Below, one piece after another: positions 1 to 8,931 of a stretch of 64,000 nt of DNA (position 1 is the stretch's first letter; each line of letters begins with the position of its first letter). The notes under the pieces are model-generated. The model saw only the letters and a list, made by a program, of their open reading frames with translations. It made no database searches and was not told where the DNA came from. Both the position numbers and the translations under genes were made by a program. This stretch comes from RGIG9041 sp045657265 (lineage in GTDB: Bacteria > Bacillota > Clostridia > Oscillospirales > QAKW01), in assembly GCA_045657265.1 (NCBI GenBank), contig JAZOSU010000015.1, positions 1 to 64,000 on the forward strand. The letters are read 5' to 3'.

Positions 1-97
1 CGATACCCAAGGTGGTGTTCTCGCATATCCATTATAACACCTATTTTAAATTCTGCACTATATACTTTGTTTTTTCTCCCTGTTTTACCCATAAAAA

Positions 98-139
98 ATA
101 TGCACCTCCAAAAGTGTCTAACTTTTGGGGTGCATATCA
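98..139. repeat. Inverted repeat resembling an IS3-family (IS150-type) element end
   Basis: Arms at 98-115 and 121-137 form a long stem with one bulged base. Read on the minus strand from 139, the sequence begins TGATATGCACCCC and continues into AAAAGTTAGACA. The TG-NNN-TGCACCC layout is the one I remember for IS150-type IS3-family ends. In that reading the element lies to the left (1-139) and its transposase is outside the window. On the minus strand the hairpin is followed by a T-run, so it could stop transcription entering the element from the rpoB side. The family assignment is from memory. A plain terminator is the alternative. Confidence 0.4.
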
Positions 140-191
140 AATTAGCGTCTTTTATTTTTTTATGATAAAGAATTATTTTTTATTAAATATC

Positions 192-220
192 TTGACATGG
201 TTTTGGTTGTATGATAAAAT
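192..220 (+). promoter_or_regulatory. Sigma-A-type promoter for rpoBC
   Basis: TTGACA at 192-197 and TAAAAT at 215-220 are separated by 17 bp. It lies about 150 bp before the rpoB start, leaving a leader that can fold into hairpins. It begins about 50 bp after the suspected insertion-sequence end. Confidence 0.7.
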
Positions 221-290
221 GTCATACTGTATCATAATGGCTGATTTTACCTTTTAGATACTTTTCAGCCGAAAGAATAATAAGGAAAAA

Positions 291-313
291 CAATGAAAAA
301 TCATTGCTTTTTT
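291..313 (+). terminator. Terminator-like hairpin in the rpoB leader (possible attenuator)
   Basis: CAATGA (291-296) pairs with TCATTG (301-306), followed by C and six T. A second stem, GGCTGA (239-244) with TCAGCC (265-270), lies just upstream. Because both sit between the promoter and rpoB, they could attenuate rpoBC transcription. The terminator stem is short, so the effect may be partial. Confidence 0.45.
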
Positions 314-368
314 CGAAAAATTAAGGTATTTAATTTTACAAATATAAAGGGACGGAGTGATGGTATTT

Positions 369-3300
369 ATGCCGAAATTAAAGGTTTTAGGCAAAAACGA
401 GAAAATGAGCTTTTCTAAAATTGATGAAATTTTAGAAATGCCGAATCTTATCGCAATACAGAAAGATTCATATAACTGGTTTTTGGAAAAGGGCCTTAAA
501 GAGGTATTTGAGGATGTTTCATCTATAGTTGATTATCTGGGTAATATTCAACTTGATTTTATTGATTATAAAATGGATGAAGGTCCTAAGTTTTCAATAG
601 TGGAGTGTAAAGAGCGCAACGCTACTTATGCTGCACCCCTTAAAGCGCTTGTTCGTCTTACAAATAACGAGACAGGTGAAATTAAGGAACAGGAAATCTT
701 CATGGGTGAATTTCCTATAATGACAGAGAGTGGTACATTTATTATTAATGGTGCTGAACGTGTTGTTGTTTCTCAGCTTGTTCGTTCACCGGGTATATAT
801 TATTCACGTACACTCGATAAAAGCGGTAACCCCGTTTATACTACAACCGTTATCCCTAACCGCGGTGCTTGGCTTGAGTATGAAACTGATGCTGCAAATT
901 CAGTATCAGTACGTATAGACAAAAACCGTAAACTTCCAGTAACTACTTTTGTTCGTTCATTGGGCGCATTTATAGAAGAGGATAAATACAGTCCTTTCTA
1001 TGGAATGGAACTTGGTGATACAGAAACTCTTAAAGCAATATTCGGTGAAGGCGAGTTCTTTAATAAAACTCTCGAAAAAGATATTGCTGTTGACGTTGAA
1101 GGCTCTTTGATTGAAGTTTATAAAAAGATCAGACCCGGTGAACCTGCAACAGTTGAAGGTTCAATGACCCATATCCGTAATCTTTTCTTTGATGATAAAC
1201 GCTATGATCAGTCAAGAGTTGGTATATATAAATATAATCTTAAACTTGCACTTGCAGACAGAATTGCAGGTTTTATAGCTGCTGATGTAGTTGTAGATCC
1301 TATGACGGGTGAAATCCTTGCAACAGCTGGTGATAAGATTACAAAAGAACTTGCGCTTGCAATTGAAAACGCAGGTGTATTCTGTGTTAAACTTAATATT
1401 AATAATGTAGAAGTTCCTGTTTTCTCAAACGGTATGGTTAAAATGGAAAACTTCGTTGATTTCGATCCTATGGAATGCGGTATCAATGAAAGGGTAAGAT
1501 TTACCGTACTCAAAGAGATTCTTGAAGCTTGTGAAAATAATGAGCAGATAAAAGAACAGTGTGAGCTTCGTCATAATGAACTTATTCCTAAACATATTAT
1601 CATTGATGATATTATGGCGTCTGTTAACTACTTGTTTAATATGACATTTGGTGTAGGTACATCCGACGATATTGACCATCTTGGAAACAGACGTATTCGT
1701 TGCGTTGGCGAACTTCTTCAGAATCAGTTCAGAATCGGTTTTGCAAGAATGGAACGTACCATCAAAGAGCGTATGACCCTTCAGGACCTTGATGTTGTAA
1801 CACCTCAGGCACTTATTAACGTTCGTCCTGTTGTTGCGGCTATTAAAGAGTTCTTTGGTTCATCTCCGCTTTCTCAGTTTATGGATCAGAATAACCCACT
1901 TGCTGAACTTACACATAAAAGAAGACTTTCAGCTCTTGGCCCCGGTGGTCTTTCAAGAGACCGCGCAGGCTTCGAAGTTCGTGACGTACACTATACTCAC
2001 TATGGTAGAATGTGTCCTATCGAAACTCCTGAAGGTCCTAACATCGGTCTTATTTCATACCTTGCGTCTTTCGCAAGAATTAATGAATACGGCTTTATTG
2101 AAGCTCCTTACAGACGTGTTGATAAAGAAACCGGTGTTGTTACAGATGAAATAGTTTATATGACAGCCGATGTAGAAGACAACTATACAGTTGCTCAGGC
2201 AAACGAGCCTCTTGATGAACAGAATAGATTCATCAAACCTACAGTTACTGCTCGTCGCCGTGAAGAAATCATTGAAATCGAAAAAGAAAAAATCGATTTT
2301 ATGGATGTATCACCAAAAATGATGGTTTCTTGTGCGACTGCATTTATCCCATTCCTTGAAAACGATGACGCCAACCGTGCTCTTATGGGTGCCAACATGC
2401 AGCGTCAGGCAGTTCCGCTTCTTAAAACAGAATCTCCTGTTGTAGGAACAGGTATGGAATATAAAGCCGCTCATGACTGCGGTTGCTGTATCGTTTCAAA
2501 ACGTGCAGGTGTTGTAGAATATGTCAGCGCAACCAAAATAATTATTAAGACAGACGACGGTGATAAAGATACTTATGAACTTATCACTTTCCTCCGTTCA
2601 AATCAGGGAACATGTATTAACCAGAAACCTATCGTTTCAGTAGGCGAAAGAGTAGAGGCTGACACCATTATAGCTGATGGTCCTTCTACAGCAAACGGTG
2701 AAATTGCTCTCGGTAAGAATATGCTTATAGGCTTCATTACTTGGGAAGGTTATAACTACGAGGATGCTGTTCTCCTTAATGAAAAACTTGTAAAAGAAGA
2801 TACATTTACTTCAGTTCATATTGAAGAGTATGAAATTGAAGCAAGAAGTACCAAACTCGGACCGGAAGAAATCACACGTGAAATCCCTAATGTTGGTGAA
2901 GATGCACTTAAAGACCTTGATGCAAACGGTATTATCAGAATAGGTGCAGAAGTTCGTAGCGGTGATATTCTTGTTGGTCGTGTTACACCAAAAGGTGAAA
3001 CTGAACTCACTGCCGAGGAAAAACTTCTTCGTGCAATTTTTGGTGAAAAAGCAAGAGAAGTAAGAGATACTTCACTTCGCGTTCCTCACGGTGAATACGG
3101 TACAATTATAGATATTAAAGTATTTACTCCTGAAAATTCGGATGAACTTTCACCGGGCGTAAATAAAGTTGTAAGATGCTATATCGCTCAGAAACGTAAG
3201 ATTTCTGTCGGCGATAAAATGGCTGGTCGTCATGGTAATAAAGGTGTCGTTTCAAGAATTCTTCCTCAGGAAGATATGCCTTACTTGCCTGATGGTACAC

Positions 3301-4157
3301 CTCTTGATATCGTTCTTAACCCTCTGGGCGTACCTTCACGTATGAATATCGGTCAGGTGCTTGAAGTTCATCTCGGACGTGCGGCAAAAGCTCTTGGTTG
3401 GAAAATAATGACTCCTGTATTTGACGGTGCTCAGGAAGAAGATATCAGAGAATGTCTTGAAAGCGCAGGTCTTGATACAGACGGTAAAACTGTACTTTAT
3501 GACGGAAGAACAGGTATACCTTTTGATAACAGAGTAACTGTTGGTTATATGTACTTCCTTAAACTCCATCATCTTGTTGACGATAAGATTCATGCTCGTT
3601 CTACAGGTCCTTATTCACTTGTTACACAGCAGCCACTCGGCGGTAAAGCTCAGTTCGGTGGTCAGCGTTTTGGTGAAATGGAAGTTTGGGCTCTTGAGGC
3701 TTATGGTGCAGCGTATACACTTCAGGAAATACTTACTGTTAAATCTGACGACGTTGTTGGTAGAGTTAAGACTTACGAAGCAATAGTTAAAGGTCAGAAT
3801 GTACCGAAACCCGGTATCCCTGAATCATTTAAGGTTCTTGTAAAAGAACTTCAGTCTCTTGGTCTTGATTTCAAACTTCTTTCAAAAGATATGGAAGAAA
3901 TTGACCTTAAAGAAACATTTGAAGATGATGACGACGATATCTATGATGATAAATTCAGAAAGAAAGCTGAAAGCGGCGTAGGCGCTGACGAAGTTATTGA
4001 AAGTGCTGAAGAAGAAGCAGAAGCTGAAGCTGACGATTATGAAGAATTAGATGAAGATATCGACAATGCTATCGTAGAAGAAACTGATTCATGGGATGAT
4101 GAATCAGAACAAGAGGACAGAAGCCTCTATATAGACAGCGATGACATTGATGAATAA
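369..4157 (+). CDS. rpoB: DNA-directed RNA polymerase beta subunit
   Basis: RpoB is the beta subunit of RNA polymerase and shapes the catalytic cleft and the rifampicin pocket. The protein is 1262 residues. I chose ATG 369 because it has GGAG at 354-357 and gives the usual N-terminus, about 12 residues before MSFSKI; GTG 357 and ATG 360 are upstream alternatives with poor spacing. The rifampicin region at about 497-523 (SQFMDQNNPL, THKRR, SALGPGGL) has the wild-type Asp, His and Ser of sensitive enzymes. C-terminal motifs include GGKAQFGGQRFGEMEVWALE. The last 70 or so residues are a very acidic, low-complexity tail. rpoC follows after 26 nt. Confidence 0.98.
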   Translation: MPKLKVLGKNEKMSFSKIDEILEMPNLIAIQKDSYNWFLEKGLKEVFEDVSSIVDYLGNIQLDFIDYKMDEGPKFSIVECKERNATYAAPLKALVRLTNNETGEIKEQEIFMGEFPIMTESGTFIINGAERVVVSQLVRSPGIYYSRTLDKSGNPVYTTTVIPNRGAWLEYETDAANSVSVRIDKNRKLPVTTFVRSLGAFIEEDKYSPFYGMELGDTETLKAIFGEGEFFNKTLEKDIAVDVEGSLIEVYKKIRPGEPATVEGSMTHIRNLFFDDKRYDQSRVGIYKYNLKLALADRIAGFIAADVVVDPMTGEILATAGDKITKELALAIENAGVFCVKLNINNVEVPVFSNGMVKMENFVDFDPMECGINERVRFTVLKEILEACENNEQIKEQCELRHNELIPKHIIIDDIMASVNYLFNMTFGVGTSDDIDHLGNRRIRCVGELLQNQFRIGFARMERTIKERMTLQDLDVVTPQALINVRPVVAAIKEFFGSSPLSQFMDQNNPLAELTHKRRLSALGPGGLSRDRAGFEVRDVHYTHYGRMCPIETPEGPNIGLISYLASFARINEYGFIEAPYRRVDKETGVVTDEIVYMTADVEDNYTVAQANEPLDEQNRFIKPTVTARRREEIIEIEKEKIDFMDVSPKMMVSCATAFIPFLENDDANRALMGANMQRQAVPLLKTESPVVGTGMEYKAAHDCGCCIVSKRAGVVEYVSATKIIIKTDDGDKDTYELITFLRSNQGTCINQKPIVSVGERVEADTIIADGPSTANGEIALGKNMLIGFITWEGYNYEDAVLLNEKLVKEDTFTSVHIEEYEIEARSTKLGPEEITREIPNVGEDALKDLDANGIIRIGAEVRSGDILVGRVTPKGETELTAEEKLLRAIFGEKAREVRDTSLRVPHGEYGTIIDIKVFTPENSDELSPGVNKVVRCYIAQKRKISVGDKMAGRHGNKGVVSRILPQEDMPYLPDGTPLDIVLNPLGVPSRMNIGQVLEVHLGRAAKALGWKIMTPVFDGAQEEDIRECLESAGLDTDGKTVLYDGRTGIPFDNRVTVGYMYFLKLHHLVDDKIHARSTGPYSLVTQQPLGGKAQFGGQRFGEMEVWALEAYGAAYTLQEILTVKSDDVVGRVKTYEAIVKGQNVPKPGIPESFKVLVKELQSLGLDFKLLSKDMEEIDLKETFEDDDDDIYDDKFRKKAESGVGADEVIESAEEEAEAEADDYEELDEDIDNAIVEETDSWDDESEQEDRSLYIDSDDIDE

Positions 4158-4183
4158 TAAATAGCAAAGGAGTAATTACAGTA

Positions 4184-7100
4184 ATGGAATTCAATGCATT
4201 TGAAGCCATAAAAATCGGTCTGGCATCTCCTGATAAAATAAGAGAATGGTCATACGGCGAAGTTAAAAAGCCCGAAACAATTAACTATAGAACTTTAAAA
4301 CCTGAAAAAGACGGTCTTTTCTGTGAGAAAATATTTGGACCAACTAAAGACTGGGAATGTCATTGCGGTAAGTATAGACGCATCAGATTTAAAGGAAAAA
4401 TTTGTGATAAATGCGGCGTTGAAGTAACAAAAGCTAAAGTCCGCCGTGAGAGAATGGGACATATTGAACTTGCAGCTCCCGTTTCTCATATCTGGTATTT
4501 TAAAGGAATTCCTGCAAGAATGGGTCTTATGCTTGACCTTTCACCGAAGGAACTTGAAAAAGTACTTTATTTTGATTCATATATCGTTACCGATCCCGGT
4601 GACACACCCCTTGAAAAGAAACAACTTCTTACTGACTCTGAATATGCAGAAATGCGTGAGCGTTATGAAAACGACTTCAGAGCAGGTATGGGCGCAGAAT
4701 ATATTAAAGAACTTCTTGCTGAAATCAATCTTGAAGAACTTTCAGTAGAACTCAAAGAACAGCTTAAAGATGCTACAGGTCAGAAACGTGCTAAACTTAT
4801 AAAGAAAATCGAAGTTGTTGAAGCATTCAAAAATTCAGGTAACCGTCCTGAATGGATGATTATGGATGTTATTCCGGTTATTCCACCGGAACTTCGTCCT
4901 ATGGTACAGCTCGACGGCGGCAGATTTGCTACATCAGACCTTAATGACCTTTACAGACGTGTTATTAACAGAAATAACCGTTTGAAAAGACTTCTCGAAC
5001 TCGGAGCTCCTGATGTTATCGTAAGAAACGAAAAACGTATTCTTCAGCAGGCAGTTGATGCTCTTATAGATAACGGTCGTCGCGGCAGACCTGTTACAGG
5101 TCAGAATAACCGTCCTCTCAAATCTCTCTCAGATATGCTTAAAGGTAAACAGGGACGTTTCCGTCAGAACCTCCTCGGTAAACGTGTTGACTACTCAGGA
5201 CGTTCTGTTATCGTTGTAGGACCTGAACTTAAGATTTATCAGTGCGGTGTGCCGAAAGAAATGGCAATTGAACTTTTCAAACCTTTTGTTATGAAAAAGC
5301 TTGTTGCTGACGGTCATGCTACTAATATTAAATCTGCTAAGAAAATGGTAGAAAAAATGCGTAAAGAGGTCTGGGACGCTCTTGAAGACGTAATCAAAGA
5401 TCATCCCGTACTTCTTAACCGTGCGCCTACACTTCATAGACTTGGTATTCAGGCGTTTGAACCTGTGCTTGTTGAAGGCCGCGCACTTAAACTTCATCCT
5501 CTGGTTTGTACAGCTTATAACGCTGACTTTGACGGTGACCAGATGGCTATCCACGTACCTCTTTCTGCAGAAGCTCAGGCAGAAGCTCGTTTCCTTATGC
5601 TTTCTGCAAACAATCTTCTTAAACCTCAGGATGGTAGACCTGTAACCGTTCCTACTCAGGATATGGTTCTTGGTTCATATTACCTTACTATCGTTAACGA
5701 TCAGGAAAAAGGTACAGGAAAAATATTTAAAGATAAAGAAGAAGCTCTTATGGCTTATGAAAACGGTGTTGTTGGTCTTCACGCACCTATCAAAGTAAGA
5801 GTTACAAAAGAATGGAACGGTAAAATTCAGTCTCGTATTATTGATTGTACCGTTGGTCTTATTATCTTTAATAATCCTATTCCTCAGGATCTCGGTTTTG
5901 TTGACAGAACCGATGATTCAAAAATCTTTGACCTTGAAGTTAACTTTGTTGTTACAAAGAAAACTCTTGATAAAATCATCTATAATGCTATTAAGATTCA
6001 CGGTTCAACAGTAACTGCTGAAATGCTTGATAACATTAAGAATCAGGGCTATAAATTTTCAACCCGCGGCGCTATTACAGTATCTTGCTCGGATATGACA
6101 GTACCGCCTCAGAAGAAAGAACTTATAGCTAAAGCTGAAGAGAAAATTACTCAGATTACTCAGGATTATAAATACGGCTTTATTTCAAATGATGACCGTT
6201 ATAATCTCGTTATCAAAACTTGGGATGAAACAACTAAAGAGGTTACAGGTGCTCTTCAGAATTATCTTGATGAATTTAATCCAATCTATATGATGGCTAA
6301 CTCAGGTGCCCGTGGTTCTATGAACCAGATCAGACAGCTTGCAGGTATGCGTGGTCTTATGGCTAATACATCAGGTAAAGCTATCGAAATTCCGATCAGA
6401 GCTAACTTCCGTGAAGGTCTTAACGTTATGGAATACTTCATCTCTTCTCGTGGTGCTCGTAAAGGTCTTGCAGATACCGCTCTTCGTACAGCTGACTCGG
6501 GTTATCTTACACGTCGTCTTGTTGACGTTTCACAGGACGTTATTATCCGTGAAAACGATTGTGGAGCTCCCGATGGCTTGATGGCTTCTGATATCGTTGA
6601 AGGTGAAGGAAAAGAACAGACAGTTATCGAAACACTTCGTGAACGTCTTATAGGTAGATATCTTGTTAATGATTACGTTGATGAGAAAACAGGTGAAGTT
6701 GTCGTTTCAAAAGAAAAGATGATGGATGATAAAGACGTTGATGTATTAGAGGCACACGGCGTAACTGAAATCGAAATCCGTTCAACACTTACTTGCCGTT
6801 CACATCACGGTGTTTGTGCTAAATGTTATGGTGCTAACCTTGCAAACGGAAATCCTGTTCATATAGGTGAGGCTGTTGGTATTATTGCAGCTCAGTCTAT
6901 CGGTGAACCGGGTACCCAGCTTACCATGAGAACGTTCCATACCGGTGGTGTTGCTTCGGCAGAAGATATCACTCAGGGTCTCCCAAGAGTTGAAGAACTC
7001 TTTGAAGCCCGTCGTCCTAAGAAAACCGCAGTTCTTGCTGAAGAGTCAGGTACTATTTACCTTGACGAATCTGAAAAACCCGAAAATGATAATAACACAC

Positions 7101-7744
7101 ACGTTATTATTAAACTTGACGATGGTAGCGAGCTTCCTATGGCTATCCCGTTCGGTCTTAAATACAGAGATTCACTTGAAGGTCAGCGTGTTGAAAAAGG
7201 TCAGATTATTTCTGACGGTGTTATTAATCCTCATGACGTTCTTCGTCTTAAAGGTGAAATTGCTGTTCAGGATTACCTTATTAAAGAAGTACAGAACGTA
7301 TATAGACTTCAGGGTGTTGATATCAATGATAAACATATCGAGGTTATTGTACGTCAGATGATAAGAAAAGTTCGTATCGAAGAAAACGGTACAGACGAAA
7401 TGCTTATCGGTACTCTTGCTGATAAATTCGAGGTTGAAGAAAAGAATAAAGAAATCAAAGCAAAAGTTGAAGCAGGGGATAATACAGTTTCTGAAATCAA
7501 GTGTTCTCCCGTTCTTCTTGGTATTACCAAGGCTTCACTTGCTACAGATTCATTCTTCTCAGCAGCATCATTCCAGGAAACAACAAAAGTTCTTACAGAT
7601 GCCGCTATCAAAGGTAAAATTGATCCTCTCGTTGGTCTTAAAGAAAATGTTATTATCGGACGTCTTGTGCCTGCAGGAACAGGTATGGATATCTATAGAA
7701 ATGTTGAACATGACCTTGTTAGCATTTCAATGGAACAAGAATAA
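4184..7744 (+). CDS. rpoC: DNA-directed RNA polymerase beta' subunit
   Basis: RpoC carries the catalytic magnesium site of RNA polymerase. The 1186-residue protein has the N-terminal zinc cysteines C59, C61, C74 and C77, the active-site motif NADFDGDQM at 446-454, a second cysteine cluster (CRSHHGVCAKC), and the bridge/trigger region GEPGTQLTMRTFHTGG. It is short relative to proteobacterial RpoC and lacks their large lineage-specific insertion, as expected for Firmicutes. The start is preceded by AAAGGAG. It is co-transcribed with rpoB and followed by a strong terminator at 7779-7824. Confidence 0.98.
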   Translation: MEFNAFEAIKIGLASPDKIREWSYGEVKKPETINYRTLKPEKDGLFCEKIFGPTKDWECHCGKYRRIRFKGKICDKCGVEVTKAKVRRERMGHIELAAPVSHIWYFKGIPARMGLMLDLSPKELEKVLYFDSYIVTDPGDTPLEKKQLLTDSEYAEMRERYENDFRAGMGAEYIKELLAEINLEELSVELKEQLKDATGQKRAKLIKKIEVVEAFKNSGNRPEWMIMDVIPVIPPELRPMVQLDGGRFATSDLNDLYRRVINRNNRLKRLLELGAPDVIVRNEKRILQQAVDALIDNGRRGRPVTGQNNRPLKSLSDMLKGKQGRFRQNLLGKRVDYSGRSVIVVGPELKIYQCGVPKEMAIELFKPFVMKKLVADGHATNIKSAKKMVEKMRKEVWDALEDVIKDHPVLLNRAPTLHRLGIQAFEPVLVEGRALKLHPLVCTAYNADFDGDQMAIHVPLSAEAQAEARFLMLSANNLLKPQDGRPVTVPTQDMVLGSYYLTIVNDQEKGTGKIFKDKEEALMAYENGVVGLHAPIKVRVTKEWNGKIQSRIIDCTVGLIIFNNPIPQDLGFVDRTDDSKIFDLEVNFVVTKKTLDKIIYNAIKIHGSTVTAEMLDNIKNQGYKFSTRGAITVSCSDMTVPPQKKELIAKAEEKITQITQDYKYGFISNDDRYNLVIKTWDETTKEVTGALQNYLDEFNPIYMMANSGARGSMNQIRQLAGMRGLMANTSGKAIEIPIRANFREGLNVMEYFISSRGARKGLADTALRTADSGYLTRRLVDVSQDVIIRENDCGAPDGLMASDIVEGEGKEQTVIETLRERLIGRYLVNDYVDEKTGEVVVSKEKMMDDKDVDVLEAHGVTEIEIRSTLTCRSHHGVCAKCYGANLANGNPVHIGEAVGIIAAQSIGEPGTQLTMRTFHTGGVASAEDITQGLPRVEELFEARRPKKTAVLAEESGTIYLDESEKPENDNNTHVIIKLDDGSELPMAIPFGLKYRDSLEGQRVEKGQIISDGVINPHDVLRLKGEIAVQDYLIKEVQNVYRLQGVDINDKHIEVIVRQMIRKVRIEENGTDEMLIGTLADKFEVEEKNKEIKAKVEAGDNTVSEIKCSPVLLGITKASLATDSFFSAASFQETTKVLTDAAIKGKIDPLVGLKENVIIGRLVPAGTGMDIYRNVEHDLVSISMEQE

Positions 7745-7754
7745 TAAATTTTTC

Positions 7755-7783
7755 TTGACAGTTGCAAATTCATATGATAAACT
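7755..7783 (+). promoter_or_regulatory. Possible promoter for the rpsL operon
   Basis: A perfect TTGACA at 7755-7760 is followed, 17 bp later, by TAAACT (4 of 6 matches). The initiation site would fall inside the rpoC terminator stem, which makes this a weak call. Confidence 0.3.
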
Positions 7784-7824
7784 ATTAGGTGCTGTACTGT
7801 GGCATCTAATAGTTTATTTTTTTG
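7779..7824 (+). terminator. Rho-independent terminator after rpoC
   Basis: Arms 7779-7792 and 7802-7815 give a 14-bp stem with one wobble (AAACTATTAG against CTAATAGTTT), followed by ATTTTTTTG. It separates rpoBC from the str operon. Confidence 0.85.
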
Positions 7825-7896
7825 TCACTATATTAATTGATAGTAAAGGGTAAAATCCCTTTTCTATATATAAATATAGTAAGAAAGGAGAAAATC

Positions 7897-8313
7897 ATGC
7901 CTACATTTAACCAGTTAGTACGTAAAGGCAGAGCTACTTCAGAAAAGAAATCAACAGCTCCTGCACTTAACAGAGGTTTGAACACACTTAAAAACGTTCC
8001 CACCAAAGTAAGCTCACCACAGAAACGTGGCGTATGTACTTCAGTTAAGACAACTACACCTAAAAAACCTAACTCAGCTCTTAGAAAAATCGCCAGAGTT
8101 AGACTTACAAACGGTGTAGAAGTTACATCTTACATTCCTGGTGTTGGTCATAACCTGCAAGAGCATAGCGTTGTTCTTATTCGCGGCGGTAGAGTTAAAG
8201 ACCTTCCTGGTGTTCGTTACCACATTATCCGTGGTACACTTGATGCACAAGGTGTAGCTAACAGAAACCAGTCTCGTTCGAAGTACGGTGCTAAAAAGCC
8301 CAAAAAGAGCTAA
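7897..8313 (+). CDS. rpsL: 30S ribosomal protein S12
   Basis: S12 sits at the decoding centre of the small subunit. The protein is 138 residues and starts MPTFNQLVRKGR. The start at 7897 is fixed by AGAAAGGAG at 7882-7890 and by the family N-terminus. Motifs KKPNSALRKIARVRL and GGRVKDLPGVRYH are intact, and the lysines associated with streptomycin sensitivity are present. Genes for an L7Ae-like protein, found between rpoC and rpsL in Bacillus, are absent here. rpsG follows after a structured 124-nt gap. Confidence 0.98.
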   Translation: MPTFNQLVRKGRATSEKKSTAPALNRGLNTLKNVPTKVSSPQKRGVCTSVKTTTPKKPNSALRKIARVRLTNGVEVTSYIPGVGHNLQEHSVVLIRGGRVKDLPGVRYHIIRGTLDAQGVANRNQSRSKYGAKKPKKS

Positions 8314-8400
8314 TTAGAATTTAGCTGAATTCTAAGCTTTAGAGTGTTAATATATATAACTTAACCTCTTAAAGCTGACGGAGATTTTAGAATCTTCGAG
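8314..8400 (+). promoter_or_regulatory. Structured rpsL-rpsG intergenic leader
   Basis: Three hairpins can be drawn. TTAGAATT (8314-8321) pairs with AATTCTAA (8328-8335). AGCTTTAGAG..GTTAA pairs imperfectly with TTAAC.CTCTTAAAGCT across 8335-8376. A shorter stem lies around GAGATT/AATCTTC (8381-8397). The gap is long for this operon and could be an autoregulatory site or a processing signal. Function is inferred from position only. Confidence 0.4.
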
Positions 8401-8437
8401 TACCAATGATATCATAAAATATGAAGGAGGGAAGAAC

Positions 8438-8908
8438 ATGCCCAGAAGAGGTTTTGTCCCGAAAAGAGAAGTGCTCCCCGATCCTATGTACAATAGCATT
8501 GTTGTAACAAAGCTTATCAACAACATTATGTACGATGGTAAAAAGGGTGTTGCACAGAAAATTGTTTACGATGCATTTGAAATCGTAAAAGAAAAAACAG
8601 GTAAAGAAGCTCTCGACGCATTTAACGAAGCTATGGAAAACATTATGCCTAAACTTGAAGTTAAAGCTCGTAGAGTTGGTGGTGCCACATACCAGGTTCC
8701 TATGGAAGTTCGTGCTGACAGACGTCAGACACTTGGTCTCAGATGGCTCACTGCATATTCAAGAACAAGAAACGAGCGCACAATGGCAGAACGCCTTGCA
8801 GCTGAAATTATGGATGCTATCAATAATGTCGGCGGCGCTTGTAAGAAACGCGATGAAACACACAAAATGGCAGAAGCAAACAAAGCTTTCGCTCATTACA
8901 GATGGTAA
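8438..8908 (+). CDS. rpsG: 30S ribosomal protein S7
   Basis: S7 nucleates assembly of the 30S head and contacts the E-site tRNA. The 156-residue protein has the typical start MPRRG and motifs NNIMYDGKKGVAQKIVYDA, RRVGGATYQVP and TRNERTMAERLAAEI, ending AHYRW. GAAGGAGGG lies just upstream of the ATG. It is a normal-length member of the str operon, with fusA 23 nt downstream. Confidence 0.98.
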   Translation: MPRRGFVPKREVLPDPMYNSIVVTKLINNIMYDGKKGVAQKIVYDAFEIVKEKTGKEALDAFNEAMENIMPKLEVKARRVGGATYQVPMEVRADRRQTLGLRWLTAYSRTRNERTMAERLAAEIMDAINNVGGACKKRDETHKMAEANKAFAHYRW

Positions 8909-8931
8909 TTGCTGCTTAGAAAGGAGTTTAT

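Noticed and set aside
12..257. An 81-residue open frame at the left edge
   Set aside because: Low-complexity hydrophobic text, no ribosome site, and it runs through the hairpin and the rpoB promoter.
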